A DNA stretch of 64,000 nt, taken from the NCBI GenBank assembly GCA_023614405.1, contig CM042697.1, positions 299,174,954-299,238,953 on the forward strand, written 5' to 3'. This stretch comes from Avena insularis (taxonomy: Eukaryota; Streptophyta; Magnoliopsida; Poales; Poaceae). Positions 1-9,686 of the stretch are shown one piece after another. Under the pieces are notes generated by a model. The model was not told the origin of the DNA. It made no database searches and saw only the letters and a list, made by a program, of their open reading frames with translations. Positions within the stretch are counted from its first letter, which is position 1. Each line of letters opens with the position of its first letter. The translations under genes and the position numbers were made by a program.

Positions 1-1479
1 CTGCACGGCCTAGATCTACTCGTAACGCTTCGATAAGTGATCTGTTTATGTGCGCTAGATCTAGATCCTACGGTCCTGGATCAAGCGACCACAGATGGGC
101 GGCGCTGGCGGTGGCTACTGGCGGCGGCGAGCTCGGTCTACGGCGGCGCGGCGCTACAGGTGGCTCTGGGGTCGTCGGAGATGCTTACCAGAATCGTGGC
201 GATGCACTGATGCTCAACCTGGCGACGGCTTGGCAAGGGGCGCACGGACACGGCTGCACGGGCTCGTCGGAGTTGCTGTCAGCGTCGGGATCGGGTGGAC
301 GACGACGTTGGCGATGCTCCTGGTCACCCTAGCATGAACAAACGGCATCAGGAGATGCGCAAGACTACGGCGAACACGATCGTGTGAATCAGAGGCGAAG
401 GGGAACAAAGGGCTCACTGAATTTAATCGCCGGAGTTGAGGACGTCGTCGGAGCCTTGTTGTGCTTGTCGAAGACGACGACCTGGGGCGGTATAGAAGGA
501 ACCAACAGTGTCAGTAGGTGCGCAAGGAAGTGGCGATGTTGTCTTCAAGAACCAGAGAAGAAGGGGCGCACGGGGCTCACCGGGATTGGTCGCCGGAGTG
601 AGCTCTGTCTGCGGCGGCGCGAGGATGATTGCGGGCAGCCTGGGGGCGTTTCTGTCTGGCTTTGTTGGGGGAAATGGCCGCGAGGGGGAGGTGGTCTTAT
701 AGCCAGAGCGGGGGCGAGGATCGCGCGCGGTATCAAGGGCAATTAAGCGAGGAATCAACACAGCAGTGAATGGCGGAGGGAACAGCCGGTGACGTGGTCG
801 TGGGCACGATTTGGGGAAGATGAGGATGAGCTGGCGAGGTCCACCAGTCAGCGAGTGAAACAGAGAGGGGGTGGGGTCGTGTGGTCAGTGACCTGGTTGG
901 TTCGTCTGCGAGTGAGAGAGAGAGGGGGGGAACCCAGGTGGGCTTAGTGGGCTGAATCCGTTGTTGGGCTAGTTAGGTAGCGCTGGCCTTTTTCCATTTC
1001 TTTTCTCCTTTTCTTTTTCTCTTTTCAATTTCAGGAACCAAATTTAAATGATTTCAAAATCTATTTGAATTCAAATCTTTTCAGGATTTTTGTAGTGTGC
1101 AACAGTCACATTTCTGGGCATAAAACCAAGTGGTCACTTTGATTTGGCTTGGTCACTTGGAATAAAATAAAATAAGCAGTGGCATAGCACTAGTTTGAAT
1201 AGGTTTTCAAATTGGTTTTCAAATCATATTTATTTTGAAACTTTGGTTTAAATCTTAGCAATATAGCAATACAACCTAAGAGCAATAAGACAACAAAGTT
1301 TGGTTTCTTGAACAACAATCTCCCATTGGAGAGTAGCATTTGTTTCAAATGCTGATCACATAAAATAATGAGCTCATATGCTCCTGTTTTTGAAATGATT
1401 TGTTTGAAATGAACTCTATATGATCATGGATGCATGGATGATATGCCTAAGTTTGAAACATGATTTTAGGGATGTTACA
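1..1479 (-). mobile_element. Element A: LTR fragment, Tekay-like (runs off left edge)
   Basis: The segment ends in GGGATGTTACA, the mirror of the TGTAACATCCC start seen on the minus strand of the other Tekay-type LTRs here. Its last 500 bases align by eye with the ends of D's LTRs (the 'tttgaataggtttt', 'ataatgagc' and 'gatgcatggatgatatgc' blocks), and its GC-rich first 950 bases have the same layout. It interrupts B's 3' LTR: sequence from 1480 continues a stretch that is uninterrupted at about 56040. The expected target copy 'ctatt' on the left is outside the window. It may be a solo LTR or the 5' LTR of a full element. The small reading frames in it overlap on both strands and look non-coding. 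Confidence 0.8.
695..701 (-). promoter_or_regulatory. TATA-like box of LTR A
   Basis: On the minus strand this reads TATAAGA, followed by a pyrimidine-rich run (CCACCTCCCCCTCGCGG). The equivalent place in D's LTRs reads TACTTAAAC, a weaker match. It would drive minus-strand transcription from this LTR. Position and context support it; no start site can be seen. Confidence 0.4.
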
Positions 1480-2016
1480 CTATTTATTTATTAATTCTTC
1501 CTTTGTAATTCCTAATTGTAAAGACAATGTCATATATAAGGAATTCTTTTATTTATCCATTGTAAAATAATACTATATGCATATATATTTATATGAATAA
1601 AGAATCCTTGTTATATTATTGATGTAATCATTTTATTTCAAGTTATTAAATATTTCCAATTCTTATTTGTGAATTTTATAAATTCATTTGAATTTCACAT
1701 TTGAAATTCAAATACTCCCTCCGATCCTAAATAAGTGTCACGGTTTTGAACTAAATTTAGTTCAAAATGGAGACACTTATTTAGGATCGGAGGTAGTACA
1801 TGTTTGAACAAATTTTCGCTGAAACAAAGAATTCTACCAAGGTCATGTCGAAATCTATCGCACTTGCTCTGAAGTTTCCTTCAGTACAAGAGATATCCCG
1901 ATCCCTTTGTAGCTCTTTTAGTTTTGTGCGAAAATTCCCCGGATTTTCTTATGCATGAATGCAATGCACAAACCTGTGTCCTCTCTATTTCTAGGTGCTA
2001 ATCCTGGGATGTTACA
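1480..2016 (-). mobile_element. 3' LTR of element B (outer end)
   Basis: This matches 56036-56472 nearly base for base, apart from the MITE at 1715-1796, a small indel before it and a few point changes. It ends GGATGTTACA and is followed directly by a minus-strand polypurine tract. The left part of this LTR is beyond insert A and outside the window. Confidence 0.85.
1715..1796. mobile_element. Stowaway-type MITE (82 bp)
   Basis: It starts CTCCCTCCGATCC and ends GGATCGGAGGTAG. The inverted arms continue inward (CTAAATAAGTGTC against GACACTTATTTAG) to a near-palindromic centre with GAACTAAATTTAGTTC. It is flanked by the dinucleotide TA on both sides (1713-1714 and 1797-1798), the target of Tc1/mariner-derived Stowaway elements. 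The other LTR of element B shows the empty site at about 56254 with a single TA. It has no coding capacity. The arms resemble the Athos group of Triticeae Stowaways; the subgroup is only my suggestion. Confidence 0.93.
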
Positions 2017-2032
2017 GACTCTCCCCCTTAAA
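2017..2032 (-). other. Polypurine tract of element B
   Basis: On the minus strand this reads TTTAAGGGGGAGAGTC directly before the TGTAACATCCC of the 3' LTR. This is the usual primer for plus-strand DNA synthesis in LTR retrotransposons. Confidence 0.8.
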
Positions 2033-2035
2033 ATA

Positions 2036-2053
2036 AACTTCGTCCTCGAAGTT
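2036..2053 (-). other. Stem-loop just inside the PPT of element B
   Basis: A perfect 7-bp stem (AACTTCG with CGAAGTT) surrounds a 4-base loop (TCCT on the plus strand). Elements C and D carry stem-loops at the same place, with the stem changed on both sides together. Confidence 0.7.
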
Positions 2054-2590
2054 CGCACCCTCTTACGTTTCGGAAGATAAGATTGACTTCTTCAAATCCT
2101 GGTGACTCTTTTAAATCCGGGATGAAGATAATTGTTGTATCTTCATTCAAGATTTTCCGTGGATACTATTTTGGTTTGGAATGAGCTAACTTCTATTCCC
2201 ATTTGATGTATACACTTCTTTTGAATCTAGCACTTCTGCCCTGATCAGATCCTCTTGAGTGTTTTCAGATTAGGACATCTATTCAAGAAGTGTCTAAGTT
2301 TTTAGAGTCTCCTTAAGGTAAGATTATGGTTTATACTTTGGCCAAACATAGCTTAATTCTATTATTCATCTATTTATGGTATACTTAGTCCTTATGACTT
2401 ACTTTTTAACAATGTTTTGGCTTTCCCTAAACCTTACTCTAGATCTCAACTTCTGATGCTTCATTATTCGCTCTCCCCCTTGAGATTTTCTAATGGTCTC
2501 ATGAGGAACATATGGTACACCCACATACTTGGGAAATAGTGGTGCAAAATCTCTAACTCCTTAAATGCATGTATAAGGTAACTTATATCA
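2054..2590 (-). other. 3' untranslated stretch of element B
   Basis: This lies between the end of gag and the PPT stem-loop. It is AT-rich, with stops in all frames. I see no trace of protease, reverse transcriptase or integrase motifs, which is why B is called gag-only. Confidence 0.6.
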
Positions 2591-3944
2591 TTAATACTGT
2601 TTTGACTTACCACTTGCTTTGTTGTGGTTGTCGTTGTTATTGACTTCATTTATGGTTTCATACTTTCGCTTTCCTGAGGATGTACCTTCTTCACCTACAC
2701 CCTCCTTTGATGGTAATTTGGTGGATGTTGTGTCTCCTCCCGCTGATGTTCCATAATCCTCCTGATGTTCTGGACAACATGATTTCTTGTGTCCTAAGAT
2801 TCCACACTTATTACATTTCCATTGAAATGCTCCTACATCCCTTTCTCCATTTGGATTCGGCGGAATATTTTGAGTAGATGATAACCCAATTATTGGTTCT
2901 ATTACTCCTGTTGTCCATCCATGAGTTAACTGCGGTTTTAGGAAGTTCCTTTTCATGTGTCCTGGTTCTCCACATTGGTAACATACTATCTTAGGTTTTG
3001 GACACTCCTTCAAAACGTGGCCCCGAATTCCACAGTTGTGACATATCTTCTCTATTTTGCATGTCATATGTGGATCCGGATAATTCTTTGTCATATGTCC
3101 TTGGGCCTAACCTATTGTGGTCTGTTTTTGAATTCTCTTTTTCTTTTTTGTCAGGTGCATCAATCTCATCATCTCCTGATATATGTGCACTATCCACCAA
3201 TTCCTGGAACTCCTTTGCATGCACAATCCTGAGATGCATTTTCATAATTGCTTGTAGTCCTTTCATGAACTTCTTTTGTCGTTTCGCCTCCCTGTTTACG
3301 TTCTCACTAATATACTTGGATAAACGGTTAAATTCTCGTACATGTTTCAGGACTGGGAGATTCTTGTTCTCTAAGTCTTCATTCTCCTTCCTTTTACCAT
3401 TGTCCCGATGAACAAATTCTTCTCGAAACTTCTTTTTGAACTCAGCCCAGGTATTGACACCTCCTTCCGGAATCACAAACTTGGATTTCTCCCAATACGT
3501 GGCTGCGGTTCCAGTCAATAGATAAGTTGCATAGCGCACCTTTTTTTCATCTTTGCATCCCACACTTTTAAGCTTACAAGATGTATCTATCAACCAATTC
3601 TCCGCCTCCATAGGTTCTTCAACCATGGAAAAACTCCAGGGTTTGGTTTCTAAGAATTCCACCAGTTTAACCCTTGGATGTAATTCCTTGAATTGCTTCC
3701 CTTGCCTAACCTTTAATGTCTCCCGATAAAACTGGTTCTGCCTCTCGGTTTCAACCTTTCTTCCTTCTTCCATACTCCTCAAATATTGAAGAACCTCCTC
3801 TTTGGTAGTTAAATATGGCTTTTGATTTGATCCGCCCTTCAGAATTTCCTGGTTAGCCTCCTTTTGTTGTATCACCAATATCTCATGAGCCTTCATCTTC
3901 CCAACATTAAAATGATAATTCGCCTCTCCCTCACGCGAACCCAT
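2591..3944 (-). pseudogene. gag: gag of element B (frameshifted)
   Basis: This encodes the particle coat protein that packages element RNA. The first frame (ATG at 3944) gives about 318 residues. A capsid-like retrotransposon gag domain lies at roughly residues 112-250 (AENWLIDTSCKLK, then TYWEKSK and WAEFKKKFREEF). A frameshift near 3090-3110 separates it from the nucleocapsid part, which lies in the frame starting at 3094. That part has three CCHC zinc knuckles: CHNCGIRGHVLKEC intact, CYQCGEPGHMKRNF with the last Cys changed to Phe, and CNKCGILGHKKSCC intact. The tail is rich in Ser, Lys and Asn. Downstream there is no pol. The knuckle number differs from the single knuckle in C and D. The gag family is clear; the lineage is inferred from LTR, PBS and PPT features shared with C and D. 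Confidence 0.88.
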
Positions 3945-5067
3945 TTTCCCTTCTTGGCATGTACATCAAGTAAGGACTCCATGATACATCATGCATATGC
4001 CCATAAAGTTCAAACTTCATGCACAGTCCTAGTCACACAATAAAATCCAATAAAATTCAACAAATCCAAATGTTACCTCTAGCAAACATACATTAAAAGC
4101 CTATAGAAACAATACTTCGAGTAAAACATCACTTGTACTAAGGCTTTGATGTTATACACTACAATTTTTGATACATATAGTGTATGGAATTCTACCGTTA
4201 TATACTTATTTGTATGGCTCATAATGTTCTTTGCCTTTGAAATTACACCATTTGCCCATTTGCAAAGGGATAACTTTTGGTAAAATTTGATCCGACTCTA
4301 GAGATAGTTGGTTAAATCACTCTATAATTGGTTATAACTTAATTATCCTTGGAGTTACATACTAAACATCATCCTCACATTTCTACCCTTTGTTTCTAAT
4401 CTTAACTTCCCTAAGCACATTTATTATAGCAACGAATAATTCTCAAGTTTTAACTAGTTTCATAACCTATATGGATCTACTTGTACTACAAGAATACTGT
4501 CTTGTCATTCTTGCCACTATAAATTTGGCATATTACATGGGGTTAGATAAGCATAACCCTATTTATTACTCTTAATAAGATTCTATTTTTCATATAATAG
4601 CTCTTAGTTAAGCAAAACATTAGTTACTTCCCCTACAATAACATGTTGTTTAAGGTTTTGGGCATACTCCTCTGGTATTTACTATTAGTATAAAGATAAT
4701 AACAAAGTTTTACTTCATTTCATGGCTTCTCTTAGTAAGATAACACCATGATTTACTACTCCCTTACGAGGGACTCGGACTTGGTGATATACTACTCTAG
4801 TTTAGTTATAGTATGGAATAGTTTAGTAGAAGATATATTGCTTACTTATGAAATACTAGATAGGTACTTCCTAAATTAAATTGTAGATAAGTATCATTAA
4901 TAAGAAAAGAAGTAATCTAAGAACTTTAATAAGGTGTGACAAGGTTATTATCAAGTGAATATCCATCACTTTTATAAGGAAATATAGTGTAGATATGATG
5001 GCTTCCTAAAGTCACTATCCAACCTACAGGTTCTACTCATTTACTAGGTTTCCAACCTAAGGTCAAA
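3945..5067 (-). other. 5' leader of element B
   Basis: About 1.1 kb of AT-rich sequence lies between the primer site and gag. Stops are frequent in every frame, and I see no extra reading frame like those in C and D. Confidence 0.6.
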
Positions 5068-5085
5068 GCATATGCTCTGATACCA
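5068..5085 (-). other. Primer binding site of element B (initiator Met tRNA type)
   Basis: On the minus strand this reads TGGTATCAGAGCATATGC. The TGGTATCAGAGC core is the common plant primer site complementary to the 3' end of initiator tRNA-Met. It lies two bases after the LTR terminus (...CACCGCA). Confidence 0.85.
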
Positions 5086-5087
5086 AC

Positions 5088-5347
5088 TGCGGTGACCCAG
5101 CATACCACTGCATGGTGTAGTACACTATAGTCGTTGATATAACACCAATGGAACACCGTTCCATCCGCATTATATCCCTCAGAGTGGTACAACAGAAACA
5201 TCATGGGTCCAAGTCAACACTTTATATTACATATAACATATTAAAAAGATCCAGAGAGCTTCCTCGGACATAGAGGAATATTATACAAAAGAACCAGAAA
5301 GATCCACTCGGGGTTAATTTAGAAGTACTAATATTAATATATGTATA
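5088..5347 (-). mobile_element. 5' LTR of element B, part 1
   Basis: It begins TGCGGTGACCC on the plus strand next to the primer site and runs until element C interrupts it. The flanks of C are 'gtata' on the left and 'atata' on the right (35868-35872), a probable target duplication with one difference. The LTR resumes after C. Confidence 0.75.
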
Positions 5348-5995
5348 TGTCAACACTCGGATTTTTAATCCCAGATGCCTGTTATGCCATACATCACAAT
5401 CCCAGGATTACCATTTTTGTGAGACATAACAGAATTGGATACCACAGTACATCATCCATTACAAACCATACATAAGGTCTTACACAAATAAGGATCTCAT
5501 GATCCAGTCTTAATACAACACAAGCAGTGGAATACGTAATAATAACGGTAGCGTAGGCGAAGCTCCATCTTCGGGGTCACAGGCAATGCTAACGATGGGA
5601 GATGATCCTAGTTGTCGTAACCTTCCTGGGGTCCATCCTCTAGGTACTCCTCTTCATAGTCTGGCCACGGGAATAGCCAGGGACAAAGCCATGAGTACTC
5701 TTTAAGTACTCGCAAACTAATACTAACAAGTGAAGGGGGTTTTTGTAATAGGACACTAAGCTCTAGGGTTGTTTTGCAAAAAGCCAGATTACCTCTACTA
5801 AGTTCAGAAGCAAAGAAAAGCTAGTTGAAATTTTATAACACCTAAGTGGGAAATTGTATTTCATATCACAACTCTGTTGTGGTCAAGTCAAAATTCTCAA
5901 TCCATTTCACAAGTCATTTGGAAAATATCTGACGGGGGAACAGTATGGCCTCCAATCGTCCATAATCATGACGCCTGCTATTCGAATAGTTTGAC

Positions 5996-6025
5996 ACTCT
6001 GCAGAGATTGTACACTTTCACCACA
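5996..6025 (-). other. Conserved LTR block (copy in C, 3' LTR)
   Basis: Plus-strand core is CTCTGCAGAGATTGTACAC followed by TTTCACCACA. The same block occurs in the LTRs of B, D and E at a similar distance from the internal end. Its function is unknown. Confidence 0.65.
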
Positions 6026-6230
6026 ACATTCGATACATCCGTCAGGAACAAATCCCGAATTCACCATACTCAGTATGCGAATAAACAATCCTAACCTTTC
6101 AATTACACGCCCTAGTATAAGCACCTCTCCTGTGAGTTTGGCCTCACAACCATGACCAGTTGTCATCCTGGGTACTGCACAGGTGGACAATCTTCACAAG
6201 GTAGCCTCAGCTCATACCTTGGCCATGAGG

Positions 6231-6235
6231 GAACT
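6231..6235. repeat. Target-site duplication of element D, left copy
   Basis: The sequence is gaact; the partner lies at 22915-22919. In C's other LTR the site occurs once (near 32728). Confidence 0.95.
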
Positions 6236-9200
6236 TGTAAGATCCCTCCTTTGTAAAGAAAAGGATCCCTGTGATTGCAATGCTAGTCCCTGGATCAATG
6301 CTAGCATCCACAGTTTAAGATGAAGTACACAGAAACAAAGGTCATTATTACAAGTCTTTCCAGAGACAAACATAGTCTTTTACAACTCCATGGCCACAGG
6401 CCTAGTACAAGAGTTTAAATATGTAATAAGATAAATAAGTCTTCATCTTCATGTGCCATAGGCAAGCATATTGAGTGTAGACTCATGACTCCTAATCATC
6501 ATCAGAATAACCTGCAACATCACAAGTTACAGCCACAGTGGGTCAATACATTGGAATAGTATTGGCAAGTGATACCTTAGTAGAATATATTGGTGGACTA
6601 GATACTATATGAATTTTGGCTAAGTGTAGCTTAGGCTTGCTTTGGTCAAAATAGGTTTTACCTATTAGTTGAAAACACTAAGTTTTCTTTGTCAAAAATC
6701 TTTCCCAAGGAACCACCAATAGACATTGGGGTCCTTCACCCTTGTTCAACCACAAGTTTTTACTTAGAAATTGGGATGAGGAGATTCTTGATAGCTTCCA
6801 TGTCTTGATGCTCAAGTTGTCCAATACCAGGGACATGGCTAAGTACTTAGATTCTTCCATCTGCAGAGGTTGTGCACTTTCCCCACAAGACTTGATTTTC
6901 ACCAAGACAGGACCTTTCAGAAGCCTTCCCTTAGACCAAATGGACGCGTTCCAACCTATCATCCCACTACCACCAACTGTCCAAATGACTAAGTTATTGC
7001 AACCTATGTGATCCAGGCAGAGCCCATATTGCCAAGTGGCTGCACTAGAAGCTTCTTAACATTTGGCATCTCAAATCCCTTTGTTCCTGGGTGTCTTTCC
7101 ACAAGTGAGATACACAAGGTAAACCATAGAAATGGGCCTTGTGTAACCACTCAACATAACCCATTCTTTCCATTCCACCCAGGTGTTTCATTCACTTAGT
7201 TGTATTATTAAGCAAAAACATAGTCCAAAGACTTAGAAATATTTATTCATAGCATGAATATAACCACCCTTGGTTGCTACTAGCTAGGCTAAGCATGGCA
7301 TTGATAAGACTTAGAAATATTTCTAGTAATTCTACAACTACTAGGATTTCCCAAGCATAGCATATAGATCTAAAATATCCATGCAAGACTAGCAAAATAT
7401 TTCTAATGCAAAGTTGAAAGACTTAGGAATAAAATCATGAAGCACCACTTGCCTTGGTAGTTTGGAGAGTAGCTACAATCCTCACAATGACAATCACTAT
7501 TTGCACCAAAATCTACACATCAAATAATAGCACCAAAATCACATACATAATAAATATAAGCAAAAATATATGGATGCATGCATAATGCCATGTGATGATT
7601 TTCTACACCAAACAAGACAAGTGCACAGTACTGAATCATAAACAAGTTCAAAACTTTCCAAACAAACTTTATTTGAACATTAAAACATTTCCCAAATAAT
7701 TATTATACACAAAATAGGCCTACACATGTTTCTGTAAAAACAACAATTTTAACAGAGGCAAAACATTAAACACATTGCATAGATGGAAAGGATTTTCTCT
7801 CCTGATTCCATTGATATAAAATTTGTCAAATTTGTACGTGGCATTCAAAAGTTATGAATTAAAAAAATTCAAACATCTAATAGATCTAATTCAGAAATTT
7901 AAAAAAAGAACATGCCACGCGGAAGTCTCTGGTTGGCTGGTACCGCTTCGCGCTGGATCGCGTTTGCGCACCGTCAGATCAACTTAAAATCTAACGGCCC
8001 AGTTCTAACCATACCCCTTCGCCTATCTTCTAACCTCGACCACTGGATCTAGATCCAGTGGATCTAAATGCTTTGACCAAAACCCGGCGGCGCAAATGGC
8101 CAGAACGGCGGTGATGGCTCTGCCGGCGATGGATCGACAAATCTAGGGAGGGATGGGGGCAGTGGTGATGCTTACCAGACTCGCACGTGCACGAGGAAGC
8201 TCAACGTGGTCGCTGTGGAAACGGGGGCGTGCTGCTGTGGCCGTGGAAGCTCGTCGGAGTCGGGGCGGCGTCGGGCTTAGGTGGACGGCGATGTTGGCGA
8301 CATTCTGATCCGCCCTAACACAAACGAAAGGCATCAGCACGTACGCCTTGTTCAGGCGAACAAGATGGGGTCAAGGAAAAAGCACGGGGCGGTCGAACCT
8401 CACCGGAATTCCTTGCCGAAGTTGGAGACGGCGTCGGGAAGTTGCGGTGCTTGACGGAGTTGATGCTCTGGTGCGAAATAAGGAAAACGACGAATGTCAG
8501 AAGATGCGCAAGGTGATAGTGGACAAGCTTGCATGAACCAGAGAGCGAGGCGCGCACGAGGCTTACCACAATCGGTCGCCGGAGTCTGTCGGTACCGCGG
8601 CGGTGTGAAGGCAAATTCTAGCAGCCTGGTGGCGCTTCTGGCTAGATTTGTTGGGGGAAATGGCCGCGAGGGGGAGGGGTTTAAGTAGCCGGAGCTGGGC
8701 GTGGAGTTACTCGGCGAATCAACGGCATTTACTCGCACAATCAACGGCAGTGACGCGGGGAGGAAACGGCGGAGGGATCAGTCGTGGGCGGGGTTTGGGG
8801 ACGACACTGACGGGGAAAGTGGGTCCGGGGTGTCAGTGAGAGGGGTGTGTTCGCACGAGTAAGAAACAGAGGAGAGAAGGGGAACCCCGGGTGGGCTGGA
8901 TCCAGCGTTGGGCCAGATTGGCGACGCCGGCCTTTTTCCTTTTCTTTACTCCTTTTCTATTTCTATTTAATTTTCTGAATCCATTTTCAAATAAATTCAA
9001 AGGCCATTTGAATTCAAATCTTTTCTGGGTTTTTGTAGAGTGTAACACTCATATTTTTGTACATAAAAACATGTGGTATCTCTGTTCTAGCTTGGTCCTT
9101 TTGATTAAACAAAATAAATAGTGACAAAGCACTTGATTTGAATAAGTTTTTGAAAATGGTTTTAAATCCATATTTGTTTTGTAAATTTTCACCAAACTCC

Positions 9201-9404
9201 AACAATCAAACAAAGTAACAAGAGAGCAAGCAAGGCTTGGTTTAAAACAAATAAAACCTTCAATTGAGAGTGGCATTGGTTTGATAGTTGCTCACATAAA
9301 ATAATGAGCATCAGATGCTCCTATTTTTGAAATGGAATCTTAAATGATCATGGATGCATGGATGATATGCATGGGTTTTGAAACATGATTTTAGGGATGT
9401 TACA
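6236..9404 (-). mobile_element. 3' LTR of element D
   Basis: This 3169-bp repeat matches 15715-22914 (without E) with scattered differences, including a 16-bp stretch around 'ttgttgggctggatc' present only in the other copy. Base composition goes from AT-rich through a GC-rich middle (about 7920-8930) to AT-rich, as in A and E. Small reading frames in the GC-rich middle exist on both strands and are not supported as genes. Confidence 0.95.
6860..6889 (-). other. Conserved LTR block (copy in D, 3' LTR)
   Basis: Plus-strand core is TCTGCAGAGGTTGTGCAC followed by TTTCCCCACAAG, preceded by CTAAGTACTTAGAT. It is related to the blocks in B, C and E. Confidence 0.65.
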
Positions 9405-9420
9405 AATCTAACCCCCTTAA
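9405..9420 (-). other. Polypurine tract of element D
   Basis: On the minus strand this reads TTAAGGGGGTTAGATT directly before TGTAACATCCC of the 3' LTR. Confidence 0.8.
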
Positions 9421-9686
9421 GGTGAATCTCGCCCTCGAGATTCGGGTTGGCTAGCAAATAGGTGAGGGTGGTCTTTCCTAAGATCATCTTCTCTTTCCCA
9501 TGTTGCTTCTTCTTCGGAATGATGGTTCCATTGAACTTTGCAGAATTTGATAGTCTTAGTCCATGTAACTCTTTCTGCTGTCTCAAGAATCTTGATAGGT
9601 TTCTCCTCATAAGTGAGATCACTTTCCAATTCAACCTCCTCCAAAGGTATAGTATCCTTCAAAGAAGTCTCTTCCATATCCAGATG
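9417..9686 (-). pseudogene. pol: Chromodomain-like tail of D's integrase, cut off by a stop
   Basis: The frame continues in phase from the pol frame across one TGA at 9687-9689, where relatives normally continue past the motif VSQLKK. Residues include KPIKILETAERVTWTKTI, then FCKVQWNHHSEEEATWE and a REDDLRKDHPHLF end. This is the pattern of the C-terminal chromodomain in chromovirus integrases, thought to guide insertion to particular chromatin. A short Ser/Arg-rich end runs into the PPT region. It would only be made by readthrough of the stop. Confidence 0.85.
9424..9443 (-). other. Stem-loop just inside the PPT of element D
   Basis: A perfect 8-bp stem (GAATCTCG with CGAGATTC) surrounds a 4-base loop (CCCT on plus). 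It sits a few bases from the PPT and overlaps the end of the chromodomain frame. Confidence 0.75.

Larger units (their letters stand above)
5348..6235 (-). mobile_element. 3' LTR of element C, part 1
   Basis: This aligns with 31850-32732 of the 5' LTR. The alignment stops exactly at the 'gaact' that forms the left target copy of element D and resumes after the right copy at 22920. Confidence 0.92.

Noticed and set aside
48..761. Overlapping small frames on both strands at the left edge
   Set aside because: They lie in the GC-rich part of an LTR, are not conserved as protein in the related LTRs at 8140-8840 and 21640-22340, and have no recognisable domain.
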